NCBI GenBank assembly: GCA_910577515.1
Contig: CAJTLW010000005.1
Location: 1-64,000 of the forward strand
Direction of reading: 5' to 3'
From: an uncultured Vampirovibrio sp.
GTDB lineage: Bacteria > Cyanobacteriota > Vampirovibrionia > Gastranaerophilales > Gastranaerophilaceae
DNA length: 64,000 bases
The translations under genes and the position numbers were made by a program. A model generated the notes under the pieces. That model did no database searches and was not told the DNA's origin. It worked only from the letters and a program-made list of their open reading frames with translations. Shown piece after piece: positions 36,731 to 45,819 of this stretch; position 1 is the stretch's first letter, and each line of letters begins with the position of its first letter.

Positions 36731-36766
36731 TTTACACACAATGTAAATACCAAGGTACACTGTGTA
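36731..36766 (+). promoter_or_regulatory. Two inverted repeats, candidate operator
   Basis: TTTACA-N5-TGTAAA (36731-36747) and TACAC-T-GTGTA (36756-36766) lie side by side 24 bases before the start of a ribbon-helix-helix regulator. Both contain TACA/TGTA half-sites, a fitting target for autoregulation by that protein. Confidence 0.5.
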
Positions 36767-36789
36767 TTTTAAAACAAGGGGAAGGAAAA

Positions 36790-36978
36790 ATGGCAAAAAT
36801 TCTAATATCCATGCCGGATAAATTTTTAGAATCAATTGACAAACTTGCAGATACCGAACAAAGGTCAAGAAGCGAGCTTGTGCGCGAAGCACTTAGAAAC
36901 TACATCAAAAGAACAAAAAACATACAACCAGAGCAGGCTAATTTGAATGCAAAACTTCTTGAAAATCTTTTGGATTAG
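36790..36978 (+). CDS. Ribbon-helix-helix (CopG-type) DNA-binding protein
   Basis: This 62-residue protein has the RHH layout: beta strand AKILISMPDKFLESID, helix A LADTEQRSRSE, helix B LVREALRNYIKRT, then a polar tail. Dimers insert the strand into the major groove. The GGGGAAGG ribosome-binding site is strong. Such proteins are antitoxins or autoregulators. Its 3' end overlaps by four bases the convergent TOPRIM gene, so no toxin is co-transcribed; palindromes upstream suggest it controls itself. Confidence 0.85.
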   Translation: MAKILISMPDKFLESIDKLADTEQRSRSELVREALRNYIKRTKNIQPEQANLNAKLLENLLD

Positions 36979-37889
36979 ATTTTTTTAATTTCATTAACAA
37001 TTTCTTCAATCTCTTTGGAAACTTCAAAAGAAATATTTTCTTCTTTCGTGTTTTCAAGGGAATTTTTAACCATCTTTGCAAATTCAGCTTTTTTATATTC
37101 TCCAAACCCTTTGTTCTTAAAAAGGTTGTGTAAATTTTTTGTCATTTTTAAATTAAAATCAAAATCATCTTTGCTGCAATGAAGATTATTTGAGAAGTTA
37201 GCATTAATAGATTTTATAATCAACTCAATGGGCAGAATGTCTTCAAATTCCCCTTTTTTAATAAGATGAATTTTATCTTGCGGTCTTAATTTTGTTAAAA
37301 TTAACTCTTTGGTTTCATCTGCATCAAAATCAAGCAAAATAAAAACAGGAAGCTTAATTTCATTCACCATCTTATAATACTTTCTTGCTACCTGATTTTT
37401 TCCGCCTGCACCTAAAACAAAGACCCCTTCTTTGTTAAAATTATATCCCAGCTTTAATGCAAATTTTGATAACAATATTTCTTCAGTTGCACCTTCTGTT
37501 AAAATAACTTTTTTGATATTCAGTTTGTCAAAATTTAAAGGCGGATTTTCATTATTAAGATATCTTATAGCTCCACTAAAATTTAACCCTGATTTTAAAA
37601 ACTTAACTTCATCATCACTAAGGTTAAACATCCTCTCTTCTTCTTTAAAAATAATGTTAGATAGATTAGAATCGTATTCAAAAGGAATTGAGGCATTAAA
37701 AATTTCAACTGCAATATTGCAAAGTGCATCAATATCTAAGTTTTCTTTATTAAAATTTGCATCAGATATTAAAAATTTATTTAAAATATCATTAAAAACC
37801 CTGTTATATCTATCATATACAGGTTTAAATCTTATCAGTCTGTCAATACAGATTTTTATATAGTCTTTTGGAATTATTTTATACTTCAT
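36975..37889 (-). CDS. TOPRIM-domain protein (OLD-like nuclease domain)
   Basis: Start taken at ATG 37889 (MKYKIIPKDYIK), giving 304 residues. The N-terminal half is helical and unrecognised. From about 122 there is a TOPRIM fold: strand VILTEGATEE with Glu132, a GAGGKNQ loop (about 161), and LLDFDADE with Asp187-x-Asp189, the metal-binding set of TOPRIM nucleases. OLD-family nucleases usually have an N-terminal ABC ATPase in front of TOPRIM; none is encoded here, so this is a TOPRIM-only protein. Nuclease activity is inferred. It converges on the RHH gene and is read away from the papain-like candidate. Confidence 0.75.
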   Translation of the reverse strand: MKYKIIPKDYIKICIDRLIRFKPVYDRYNRVFNDILNKFLISDANFNKENLDIDALCNIAVEIFNASIPFEYDSNLSNIIFKEEERMFNLSDDEVKFLKSGLNFSGAIRYLNNENPPLNFDKLNIKKVILTEGATEEILLSKFALKLGYNFNKEGVFVLGAGGKNQVARKYYKMVNEIKLPVFILLDFDADETKELILTKLRPQDKIHLIKKGEFEDILPIELIIKSINANFSNNLHCSKDDFDFNLKMTKNLHNLFKNKGFGEYKKAEFAKMVKNSLENTKEENISFEVSKEIEEIVNEIKKI

Positions 37890-37995
37890 TAACCAAACTT
37901 TACAAAAAATCGGCAAAAAATGCAATTATTAACCTTGATGCGAAGCAATTTTTTTTACTTTTGCGTTTTTAATATTATAAGGAAGTATTCAAGGC

Positions 37996-39435
37996 ATGAT
38001 TGAAAACGTTAGGCTGAAACAACCAATACATAAAATAAATTCCACAAATAAGGTTGAAAACAATCAAATGACTCAATCTTTAGGTATTTCTGCGCCTTCA
38101 TTCAAGGGAATTATAAACTTCCAAAATCCTTTTTCTAAAAGCGAACTTGGAGTAAACACAAAACTTACATCTCAAAAAGATATTGAGATGTATAATGCTA
38201 TAACGACCCTTTTAAGTACATCCGGCACAGAAAAAATAAGCCCTCTGGACAATGTATCAAGATTACAAAAGCTTGATGCTCTATTAAAAAACGGCACTCT
38301 TTTAAACAATGCCTCAAACGACAACTCAACAACCCTTGAAAACCTTTATAAAATAGCTATAAGCCAAAGAGGAAACGGTTTCAGCAATGATAAAATTTTA
38401 GGCCAGACACTTGATGCCCTTTATACTCCCGAGATTATTACGCAAGCATTTGGCGATATCCCGTCTCATGTTAAAGCAGAAATTCTAAAAAGCCCTGATG
38501 TAGACGATACAATTAAACAAAATCCTTCATTGCTAGATGTAGCAGGCTCTGGCACATGTGTTTCAGCAAGTTTTGAATATCATATGGCAAGAAAACATCC
38601 TGCCGAATTTGCAAGATGGGCAGAAGGTCTAACATCTCCCGATGAAGCCGCTGAACAGACAATTAAAGCATCTTCCCTAAATTCAAGCTATCTTGAAGCC
38701 TATAATATTTTAATGAATATGTTTGATATTAAGCCAGAAAAAATAGATTTTAACACTCAAGATTTTAAAATCAAATTAAAACCTGATAAAAATGCCAAAA
38801 TCCGCGCCCAAATCCAAAACAATTTCTGGGATAGAGGCGAAAGAAGCATTCTTGATGTTTATATCCAGTCCACTTTTATGCAAATGGGGTCAGAACAAAC
38901 ATATAACTCTCTTACAGACAAAAGAGAAGGTAAATTTAATTCAAACCCCGAAGGGCTTGGCGAATTTGAAAAAATCTTTATTGAAAGCATTATAGAAAAC
39001 AATGAAAGGCTTTCTATGGTTTATCAAAAAGTGGATGATAAACAAAATCTGACAGGATGGGGCTGTGATTTAGAAACAATACAAAAACACATAACACAAA
39101 CTCTTGATGCTGGCGAAGATGTGATTGTTGGTTATGTTTTAACAAATGAAACAAGCGGAGATACCAAAAACCCAAATTACGTAAACACCCCTGATAACAG
39201 ACCAAACAAAATTGTAAATGGACATGAAATAACAATTGTTGGATACAAACAGGATAGCAGCGGTAAAATCACCTTTATTTGCAATGATACCGATGATAAT
39301 TATAATGGTTTAATTGAATATTCAGCAGATTATCTGATACCAAAAATTCACCATGCAGGATACCCTGCAAAAATCGTTGAAGCAGATTACGACCGCATAA
39401 CAAACGAAGTTTACGGCATAAATACTGCTGCATAA
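37996..39435 (+). CDS. Unknown protein with SFxG N-terminus and papain/C39-like catalytic pattern
   Basis: This 479-residue protein has a polar N-terminus with PSFKG (34-38), no signal peptide, and a helical region (about 55-180). Possible cysteine-protease-type residues follow: Cys188 in GSGTCVSASFEYH at a helix start, His410 in NGHEITIVGY, and Asn430/Asp431 in FICNDTDDN. The His and Asn/Asp strands with VGY and a following ND match the C39/papain-like pattern (GHxxxxVGY...ND). It may be a peptidase, transglutaminase or deamidase; the fold is inferred from this pattern alone. Strongly expressed or not cannot be told. Stands alone between TOPRIM and ogt. Confidence 0.7.
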   Translation: MIENVRLKQPIHKINSTNKVENNQMTQSLGISAPSFKGIINFQNPFSKSELGVNTKLTSQKDIEMYNAITTLLSTSGTEKISPLDNVSRLQKLDALLKNGTLLNNASNDNSTTLENLYKIAISQRGNGFSNDKILGQTLDALYTPEIITQAFGDIPSHVKAEILKSPDVDDTIKQNPSLLDVAGSGTCVSASFEYHMARKHPAEFARWAEGLTSPDEAAEQTIKASSLNSSYLEAYNILMNMFDIKPEKIDFNTQDFKIKLKPDKNAKIRAQIQNNFWDRGERSILDVYIQSTFMQMGSEQTYNSLTDKREGKFNSNPEGLGEFEKIFIESIIENNERLSMVYQKVDDKQNLTGWGCDLETIQKHITQTLDAGEDVIVGYVLTNETSGDTKNPNYVNTPDNRPNKIVNGHEITIVGYKQDSSGKITFICNDTDDNYNGLIEYSADYLIPKIHHAGYPAKIVEADYDRITNEVYGINTAA

Positions 39436-39496
39436 ATATTTTTTGCTAAAATATGCTATCATTACTATATTGCGCAATTTTAGCTTGGAAATTTTA

Positions 39497-40051
39497 ATGA
39501 AGAATAAAATATATTTTAAAACAAAATATTCTTCGCCAATAGGAAAGTTAACTCTTGTTTGTGATGACAAAGAAAGCCTCGCCGGGCTTTGGATAGAGGG
39601 GCAAAAATATTTTGGCTGCAGCATAGATGCCGAAATAATTGAAAACAACAGCCTTGAAACATTTAAAAAAGCTAAAAGCTGGTTAGACAGATATTTTATG
39701 GGCAGAAAACCTGAAATTTCAGAACTTTCGCTTGCACCTATCGGAAATAATTTCAGGCAACAAGTTTGGCAGATACTTTGTAAAATTCCATACGGAAAAA
39801 CTGTAACCTACGGCGAAATAGCACGTATAATTGCAAAAGAAAACGGTAAGGAAAAAATGTCAGCACAGGCTGTCGGAAATGCTGTTGGACACAATCCGAT
39901 TTCTATTATCATTCCCTGCCACAGAGTAGTTGGTGCAAATGGAAGCTTAACAGGATATGCAGGCGGAATAGAAACAAAAATCAAACTCTTAAAGCACGAA
40001 CAAACCGACATTTCGCACTTTTTTATTCCTAAAACCAAACAAAAACTTTAA
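39497..40051 (+). CDS. ogt: Methylated-DNA-protein cysteine methyltransferase
   Basis: Suicide repair of O6-methylguanine in DNA. Start chosen at ATG 39497 (MKNKIYFKTKYSSPIGKL), giving 184 residues; the frame opens earlier at 39443 but that part is leader. Acceptor Cys141 lies in IIPCHRVVGANGSLTGYAGG. The helix-turn-helix with the Arg finger (VTYGEIARIIA..., AQAVGNAVG) precedes it. An N-terminal RNase H-like domain of about 85 residues is present as in Ogt/AGT. Confidence 0.95.
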   Translation: MKNKIYFKTKYSSPIGKLTLVCDDKESLAGLWIEGQKYFGCSIDAEIIENNSLETFKKAKSWLDRYFMGRKPEISELSLAPIGNNFRQQVWQILCKIPYGKTVTYGEIARIIAKENGKEKMSAQAVGNAVGHNPISIIIPCHRVVGANGSLTGYAGGIETKIKLLKHEQTDISHFFIPKTKQKL

Positions 40052-40059
40052 AAAATAAA

Positions 40060-40130
40060 AGGCGGCACCCAGATTCGAACTGGGGGTAAAAGCTTTGCAG
40101 GCTTCTGCCTTACCACTTGGCCATGCCGCC
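40060..40130 (-). tRNA. tRNA-Cys (GCA)
   Basis: Cloverleaf with acceptor GGCGGCA paired to TGCCGCC, anticodon loop CTGCAAA (GCA), TTCGAAT T-loop and the U73 discriminator typical of tRNA-Cys. CCA is not encoded. The D-arm is GCCAAGTGGTAAGGC. Confidence 0.93.
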
Positions 40131-40228
40131 ATAAGGAATAAATCCATCTTTATAAATACTATTAAAGACAAAATATAATGTCAAGGTTAACTTTAACTAA
40201 TCAAGATTAATATTTTTATATAACACTA

Positions 40229-40256
40229 TTGAAATTAAATATTTAGCCCGTATAAT
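40229..40256 (+). promoter_or_regulatory. Promoter of rpmE
   Basis: TTGAAA (40229-40234), a 16-base spacer, then a perfect TATAAT (40251-40256), 38 bases before the rpmE start. GAGGT provides the ribosome-binding site. Confidence 0.7.
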
Positions 40257-40293
40257 GATATAACAAGACAACTAATAATTTTGAGGTAATAAA

Positions 40294-40497
40294 ATGAAAG
40301 AAAATACACATCCTGATTACAAAAAGACCACAATTAAATGTGTTTGCGGAAATGAGATTGAAACAGGTTCTGTTGAAGAAAACATTACTGTTGAAATTTG
40401 TAACGCTTGCCATCCATTCTACACAGGAAACCAAAAAATCCTAGACTCTGAAGGAAGAGTTGAAAGATTCAAAAAACGTTACGAATCTAAAAAATAA
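40294..40497 (+). CDS. rpmE: 50S ribosomal protein L31
   Basis: This 67-residue protein is the zinc-binding (C+) form of L31: CVCG near residue 16 and CNACHPFYTG near 36 supply the four Cys. It bridges subunits through the 5S/central protuberance. Preceded by a strong TATAAT promoter and followed by a hairpin terminator, so it is monocistronic. Confidence 0.97.
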   Translation: MKENTHPDYKKTTIKCVCGNEIETGSVEENITVEICNACHPFYTGNQKILDSEGRVERFKKRYESKK

Positions 40498-40514
40498 ATT
40501 TAAAAACAACAATA

Positions 40515-40580
40515 TGCGGATACAAACCCTCAAAAAATCTGATTTTCAAGAGCAATGTATCCGCAATTTTTATAATTTTT
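40515..40580 (+). terminator. Terminator after rpmE
   Basis: TGCGGATACA (40515-40524) pairs with TGTATCCGCA (40556-40565) and is followed by ATTTTTATAATTTTTT. The loop of about 30 bases is long for a terminator. Confidence 0.75.
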
Positions 40581-40619
40581 TACAGGTCAAAAGCGGAAAA
40601 AACCATAGGGGAGTGCAAA

Positions 40620-41324
40620 ATGGCAGAAAAACAACTACAAGTAAATTTAATATCTAAACCTGAGAATATTTTAAAAACTGTCTACACTGCTTGCAGAACA
40701 TGCTACAGTGCAAAGCTCCCGATTGAAGTGTATGAAGAAGCACCAGATAATGAAAAAATGCTCACACTTATTAAAAGAGTAATTTCTTCAGGGCATTTTT
40801 CTACAATAGAGCATATCCAATTATCTTTTGCAATCTCCAACGTATCACGTGCCTGCACACACCAGCTTGTACGTCACAGACACATGAGTTTTTCCCAAAA
40901 ATCACAAAGATATGTAAAAGAAAAAGGTGAATTTGACTATATTATTCCAAATTCAATCAAAAACAATCCAGTCTTAAAAGAAAAATTTGAAAATCATATA
41001 AAAGAAACATCAAACCTTTATTTAGAAATGACAAATGAAGGCATTCCTGCAGAAGATGCAAGAAGCATTCTGCCCAATGCTGCAGCCAGCTCTCTTGTTG
41101 CAAGTCTAAATTTAAGAGAATTAATACACCTTGCAAACCTGAGGCTATGCACCCGCGCCCAGCTTGAAATAAGACAAATGGTAAAAACTATGTGTGATGA
41201 AGTCATTAAGGTTGAACCCTGGCTTTCAGAATACCTTGTTCCAAAATGCATGCGTCTTGGTTATTGCGACGAAGATAAATCTTGTGGCAGGCTAAAAACA
41301 AAAGAAGAATTATTAAACTGTTAA
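40620..41324 (+). CDS. thyX: Flavin-dependent thymidylate synthase
   Basis: Makes dTMP from dUMP using CH2-THF and FADH2. The ThyX signature RHRxxSxxxxSxRY is seen as RHRHMSFSQKSQRY at 85-98, with the FAD/dUMP-binding stretch LPNAAASSLVASLNLREL near 142-160 and LRLCTRAQLEIRQM near 172. Length 234. GGGGAG ribosome-binding site. Followed by prfA with a 21-base gap. Confidence 0.96.
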   Translation: MAEKQLQVNLISKPENILKTVYTACRTCYSAKLPIEVYEEAPDNEKMLTLIKRVISSGHFSTIEHIQLSFAISNVSRACTHQLVRHRHMSFSQKSQRYVKEKGEFDYIIPNSIKNNPVLKEKFENHIKETSNLYLEMTNEGIPAEDARSILPNAAASSLVASLNLRELIHLANLRLCTRAQLEIRQMVKTMCDEVIKVEPWLSEYLVPKCMRLGYCDEDKSCGRLKTKEELLNC

Positions 41325-41345
41325 TGAAAGGATAAAACCTGAAAA

Positions 41346-42428
41346 ATGAAAGACATGCTGGATAAAATCCAAAAAATAGAACAACGCTATAACGAATTAG
41401 GAATTACTCTTTCAAATCCTGATGTCATTGCAGATTATGAAAAATTCAGAGACCTTTCAAAGCAAAGAAAACAGATGGAAGAAACCGTTGCAACATACAA
41501 TGCATACAAAGAAGCACGCGATGCTATAGCTGAAGCAAAAGAGCTTTTACACGGTGAAAAAGACCCTTCAATGAAAGAATTTTTAAATAATGAAATAACT
41601 TCAAATGAAGCAAAAATTCCAATTTTTGAAGAGAAAATGAAAGTTTTATTACTCCCTAAAGACCCAATGGATGACAAGGATATCATGCTTGAAATAAGAG
41701 GATCTGCAGGCGGCGATGAAGCAAATATATTTGCTGGCGACCTTATGCGCATGTATATGAAATTCGCAAACAATAAGGGCTGGCAAACAAAAATTTTATC
41801 TATAAATGAATGTGAAGCAGGCGGTGTGTCTGAAGTTGTAATATCTGTTAAAGGCGGGGATGATATATATTCACAGTTGAAATATGAAAGCGGCGTACAC
41901 AGAGTTCAAAGAGTTCCACAAACAGAATCCCAAGGACGCGTTCATACATCCACTGCAACTGTTGCAGTTATGCCTGAAGTAGACGATGTTGAAGTTGAAT
42001 TAAACCCTAATGATCTTGAAATTTCAACAGCACGCTCTGGCGGTGCCGGCGGACAAAACGTAAACAAAGTTGAAACTGCCGTGCGTGTAGTGCATAAGCC
42101 CACAGGATTAATGGTATTTTGCACAGAAGAACGTTCACAATTGCAAAACAAAGAAAGAGCGCTTCAAATTATCAAAGCAAAACTTTATGATATGGAAGTG
42201 CAAAAGCAAATGCAGGAAGTAACCGATTTAAGACGTTCTCAAGTAGGAACAGGCGACCGCTCAGAACGTATCAGAACTTACAATTTTCCGCAAGGACGCC
42301 TTACAGACCATAGAATAGGTCAAAACCTTAATGTGTGGACTGTAATAGAAGGTGAACTTGATGAATTAATCAAGCTTTTAATGGAATATGACCAAAAATT
42401 AAAGCTTGAAAAGCTTGCTCAAGAATAA
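41346..42428 (+). CDS. prfA: Peptide chain release factor 1
   Basis: Terminates at UAA and UAG. Length 360. The GGQ tripeptide lies in SGGAGGQNVNKVETAVRV (about 230-247) and the codon-recognition PxT motif in RVPQTESQGRVHTSTATV (about 182-200), the RF1 version and not RF2's SPF. The usual partner prmC is not adjacent. Presence of RF1 means UAG is read as stop here, relevant to the amber codon at 58838. Confidence 0.96.
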   Translation: MKDMLDKIQKIEQRYNELGITLSNPDVIADYEKFRDLSKQRKQMEETVATYNAYKEARDAIAEAKELLHGEKDPSMKEFLNNEITSNEAKIPIFEEKMKVLLLPKDPMDDKDIMLEIRGSAGGDEANIFAGDLMRMYMKFANNKGWQTKILSINECEAGGVSEVVISVKGGDDIYSQLKYESGVHRVQRVPQTESQGRVHTSTATVAVMPEVDDVEVELNPNDLEISTARSGGAGGQNVNKVETAVRVVHKPTGLMVFCTEERSQLQNKERALQIIKAKLYDMEVQKQMQEVTDLRRSQVGTGDRSERIRTYNFPQGRLTDHRIGQNLNVWTVIEGELDELIKLLMEYDQKLKLEKLAQE

Positions 42429-42466
42429 GGTCGGGAATAAATCAATAGGCTTTAAAATCTATTGAT

Positions 42467-44455
42467 TTATTTTCCATATATGTTTACATATACCCAATAT
42501 GAAGCATAGACTTTTTTAATGTAGTTTGCAGTTTCGGAATACGGAACATTTTCTACAAATTCATCAAAGTCTTTATTTGCTCTTGAATTGAGCCATTTTT
42601 TCACAGACCCGGGACCGGAATTATATGCTAAAACACATAAAGCTTCATTGCCGTTAAAAATCTGCATCAAATGCGCAAAATATTTAGTACCAAGGCTTAT
42701 ATTATATTCAGGATTATAAAGCTTTGATGTATCATATAAATTACCATCCATCATCCTTGCAGTATCAGGCATTAGCTGCATCAGTCCTAAAGCGCCAGTT
42801 ACGCTTTTTGCTTCATTGTTAAAAAAGCTTTCTTCTCTTATAAGTGCAAGCATCAAATATGGGCTTACATTATTTTGTTGGGAATGTTTATTAACAAAAT
42901 TCTTGTAATATAAGGGGTATGCCAATTTATATTTTGAATTAAGAAAAGATATTCCTTTTGGATTTTTATTAATTTCATCCCTTGCAAGCAAAACAGAATA
43001 TGAATATCTGCCAGCACGTGCTGCAAGCCAGCTATTTAAAAATGCATCATCAAGTTTAAAATTGCGTATGACATCATAATCATTAAGTGTAATAAATTTA
43101 TTTAAAAGCCTATATTCTTTACCCGCAAGTTCAAAAGAAAAATCATTTAATGAAAATTTATCACTTATTAAAAGCTTTTTATCAGTCTTAAAAGGAGTCT
43201 TCACTCCCTTTAAAATTGCATTAGCACGAAATGCATAATAAGAATTTGGAAAATTATAAGCTATATTTTGCAAAATAGAACGCGCTATTTTTTTATGTTT
43301 CATTTTAAGATGAATTTTAGCAGTCCAAAACATAATTTTTGGCTGAATATTATAATCATTATATACATTTGTAAAAGCTTTTGAAAGCTTAAGCGCCTCT
43401 TTGTAATTTTCATTTTTATAATTATGCCAAAAAACAAACCAGAGGGCATCTGGCGCCACTATAGAATTTGGATAGGACTGATAAATTTTTTCATAATTTT
43501 TAACGGCAGAATCATAATCTACATATTTTGAATATAAAAACAAAGCTAAAGGATAAAACTGCTTATTTTTGGTTTCATAAGCCAGATTGTATGCAGCCTG
43601 TTTTTGTGGCAAATTGGCTTTTCTTATATAAAGCGCCATTATATCCAATATGTCTTTTTCATCATAAGTTTTATGCTTATAATTAATGGAAACACCGCTT
43701 AATATTACCGAGGATAATTCTTCAGTATTTGATAATTTATCATAATTTTTCGCAGTTAAAAGCCAAGATTTTTCAAAAGGTACATCAGCCAAAACATTTA
43801 AAGAGCGCTTATAATACCCATTTTCATAAAGTGCATTTGCAATATGAATCTTATCATCCAAAGAAATAATACTATCTTCATAATTTTGCAAGTAATTCAC
43901 ACAATCAAGCGCAAAGCGCCCCAAAGGCGCATATTCAATATATTCAATAAAATAATCTTTAGCTTTAATTTTATTGCCCGCATCATAATATAAAACCCCC
44001 AGCTTATATGAAGCAGCCTTAGCAAAATCACTCTCAGGATACCTTTCAACAAGCTTTTTTAAATTTGCTTTTGCACGAACAATATTCCTTTTTCCTCCAA
44101 GCTCAAGCTCCATCAGCGCAAGCTTCCAAATAGCCTCAGGTGCAACGGCAGTATTTTTATAAATTTTGGCAAACTTTGAATATTTTTTAATAGCAGTTTT
44201 ATAATCCTCTAATTCATAAGCACATGTCGCCTGCCGATACAAAGCAGGCCCAAAATAACTCGATAAAAAAGAAATTTTCTTAAAATTATAATAGGCGTTT
44301 TGATAATCAGCTTTATTATAAAACTCTAAACCCTGTTTATAAATTTTATCCGTTTCTTTTTCTGAAAAATGCCAGAATACTTTAAAAGAAAGTAGCAAAA
44401 AACTTCCAACAAACAAGATAAACGTCAAAAAAGCTAAAATTTTTCTATTTTTCAT
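42467..44455 (-). CDS. Soluble-type lytic transglycosylase with TPR domain
   Basis: Start taken at ATG 44455 (MKNRKILAFLTFILFVG), giving 662 residues with a signal/anchor helix (about 5-25). TPR-like helical repeats (about 35-480) resemble the Slt70 superhelix or YbgF/BamD repeats. The C-terminal SLT domain holds catalytic Glu in ALIREESFFN, GALGLMQLMPDTA, NISLGTKYFAHL and LAYNSGPGSVKKWL. It cleaves peptidoglycan glycan strands, producing 1,6-anhydro-muropeptides in the periplasm. Converges on prfA. Confidence 0.92.
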   Translation of the reverse strand: MKNRKILAFLTFILFVGSFLLLSFKVFWHFSEKETDKIYKQGLEFYNKADYQNAYYNFKKISFLSSYFGPALYRQATCAYELEDYKTAIKKYSKFAKIYKNTAVAPEAIWKLALMELELGGKRNIVRAKANLKKLVERYPESDFAKAASYKLGVLYYDAGNKIKAKDYFIEYIEYAPLGRFALDCVNYLQNYEDSIISLDDKIHIANALYENGYYKRSLNVLADVPFEKSWLLTAKNYDKLSNTEELSSVILSGVSINYKHKTYDEKDILDIMALYIRKANLPQKQAAYNLAYETKNKQFYPLALFLYSKYVDYDSAVKNYEKIYQSYPNSIVAPDALWFVFWHNYKNENYKEALKLSKAFTNVYNDYNIQPKIMFWTAKIHLKMKHKKIARSILQNIAYNFPNSYYAFRANAILKGVKTPFKTDKKLLISDKFSLNDFSFELAGKEYRLLNKFITLNDYDVIRNFKLDDAFLNSWLAARAGRYSYSVLLARDEINKNPKGISFLNSKYKLAYPLYYKNFVNKHSQQNNVSPYLMLALIREESFFNNEAKSVTGALGLMQLMPDTARMMDGNLYDTSKLYNPEYNISLGTKYFAHLMQIFNGNEALCVLAYNSGPGSVKKWLNSRANKDFDEFVENVPYSETANYIKKVYASYWVYVNIYGK

Positions 44456-44512
44456 ACCAAAAGGATTATAACATAAAGAGCTTATTAGGTGCAGAAAACT
44501 TAACAATAATAC

Positions 44513-44542
44513 AAAAAGCGCTTAAAAAATTAAGCGCTTTTT
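44513..44542. terminator. Bidirectional terminator
   Basis: AAAAAGCGCTTA (44513-44524) pairs with TAAGCGCTTTTT (44531-44542), 26 bases past the stop of the HEAT-repeat gene on the minus strand. Confidence 0.85.
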
Positions 44543-44567
44543 AAAATAATTTATAAGGTTCTAAATT

Positions 44568-45422
44568 TTAAAATAATGCTGGTTTTTTAACAGGTGCAGC
44601 ACCAGGAATTGCTTCCCAATTTGCAGCCATAATTTTTTTGAATGATTTTAGAGCCGTATCTTCTAATTCGCCCAACTCTTCAGCATCAATAATAAGTTTT
44701 CTTAAAGGAAGTAATGCTCTTTGGTCGCGAAGAACACCAAGCGCAGCAGCAGCCCCTGCTCTTACTAAATCATTTTCAGAAGCATTTTCCATAACTTCAA
44801 TCAAAGCGGGAACAGCTTTAGTATCGCCAAGTTTACCTAATGAAGTAACGGCATAAATTCTAACATTCACCCATTCGTCTTTTAACATTTTAATAATTTT
44901 ATCAACAGCTTTTTTATTGCCGATTTCACCTAAAGCACGTGTAGCATCACATCTAACGTTAACTTTTTGATGATCTAAAGATTCAATCAATGCATCTGTT
45001 GCAACATCACCAATTTCAATTAAAGCATCTGTAGCAGTAATGCATACTTGCGGGTTTTCATCATTTAATGCTTCTACAAGAGGCTCAACAACAATTTTAC
45101 CGCCCAAACGACCTAAAGCACGGGCAGCACGAACACGTACATCCACGTTTCTGTCTTCTCTTAAGGATTCAATCAAAGGCACAGTTGCTTTCGTATCACC
45201 TAATTCACCAAGCGCCCTTGCTGCATAAAGACGCACTGAACCGTTTTTGTCATTTTTTAATACATCAATTAACGGGGCAACAGCTGTAAAATCACCCATT
45301 TCGCCAAGAATTCTTGCTGCATTATAACGAACTTTTTCAGAATTAGAGGTTTGTAAATCCTTTATTAATTCTTCAAAAGATTTTTTAGCTTGTTTTTTAC
45401 GGTTGTTCACACTAATTGTCAT
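44568..45422 (-). CDS. HEAT-repeat (PBS lyase-like) protein
   Basis: This 284-residue protein consists of seven or so HEAT repeats (about 15-245) of the type VRLYAARALGELGDTKAT...PLIESL, the form also found in phycobilin lyases and CpcE/NblB proteins. No bilin-related neighbour exists, so it is better seen as a generic scaffold. The tail ends PGAAPVKKPALF. The GGAGG ribosome-binding site is strong. Monocistronic with its own terminator. Confidence 0.88.
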   Translation of the reverse strand: MTISVNNRKKQAKKSFEELIKDLQTSNSEKVRYNAARILGEMGDFTAVAPLIDVLKNDKNGSVRLYAARALGELGDTKATVPLIESLREDRNVDVRVRAARALGRLGGKIVVEPLVEALNDENPQVCITATDALIEIGDVATDALIESLDHQKVNVRCDATRALGEIGNKKAVDKIIKMLKDEWVNVRIYAVTSLGKLGDTKAVPALIEVMENASENDLVRAGAAAALGVLRDQRALLPLRKLIIDAEELGELEDTALKSFKKIMAANWEAIPGAAPVKKPALF

Positions 45423-45819
45423 TACTTAGTTTCCTCCAAATAACAATTTATTTATCATTCCTATTACTTTAAAAGTAAAATCACTTCCTACATCTTTAAA
45501 AACATTTTTATAAAAAATATTGATATTTTTTCTCTAATTGCTTTAAAAAGATTTACATTTCTCTTCTAAACCCAAAAGGGTAAAAAGAACACTTTATACT
45601 ATAAATATAACATTTTTTTTAGAGTTTGTCCTACATTATTTATATTACTTAACAAAAAAAATCAATTGTTTTTTTAAACATAGGTAACAAATAGAAAATA
45701 TGTAGCACGTTTGCTTAACAAAACTTAATAAAAAAGACACGCATAAAAACAAAAAATGGCAACTTTTTTCATTCAAAATAAAAAATAAATAATAAAGTAA
45801 AACAAAAAAATATTATTTA
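45423..45819. other. AT-rich intergenic stretch
   Basis: These 397 bases hold no gene that I can support. There are many A/T runs and one 16-base CTTAACAAAACTTAAT at 45714-45729 that also occurs at 369-384. It probably contains the promoter of the HEAT-repeat gene. The convergent or divergent roles of the rest are not visible. Confidence 0.5.

Noticed and set aside
44568..45422. Phycobilin lyase suggested by the PBS-lyase HEAT repeats
   Set aside because: These repeats are generic and no phycobiliprotein or pigment gene is in the window.
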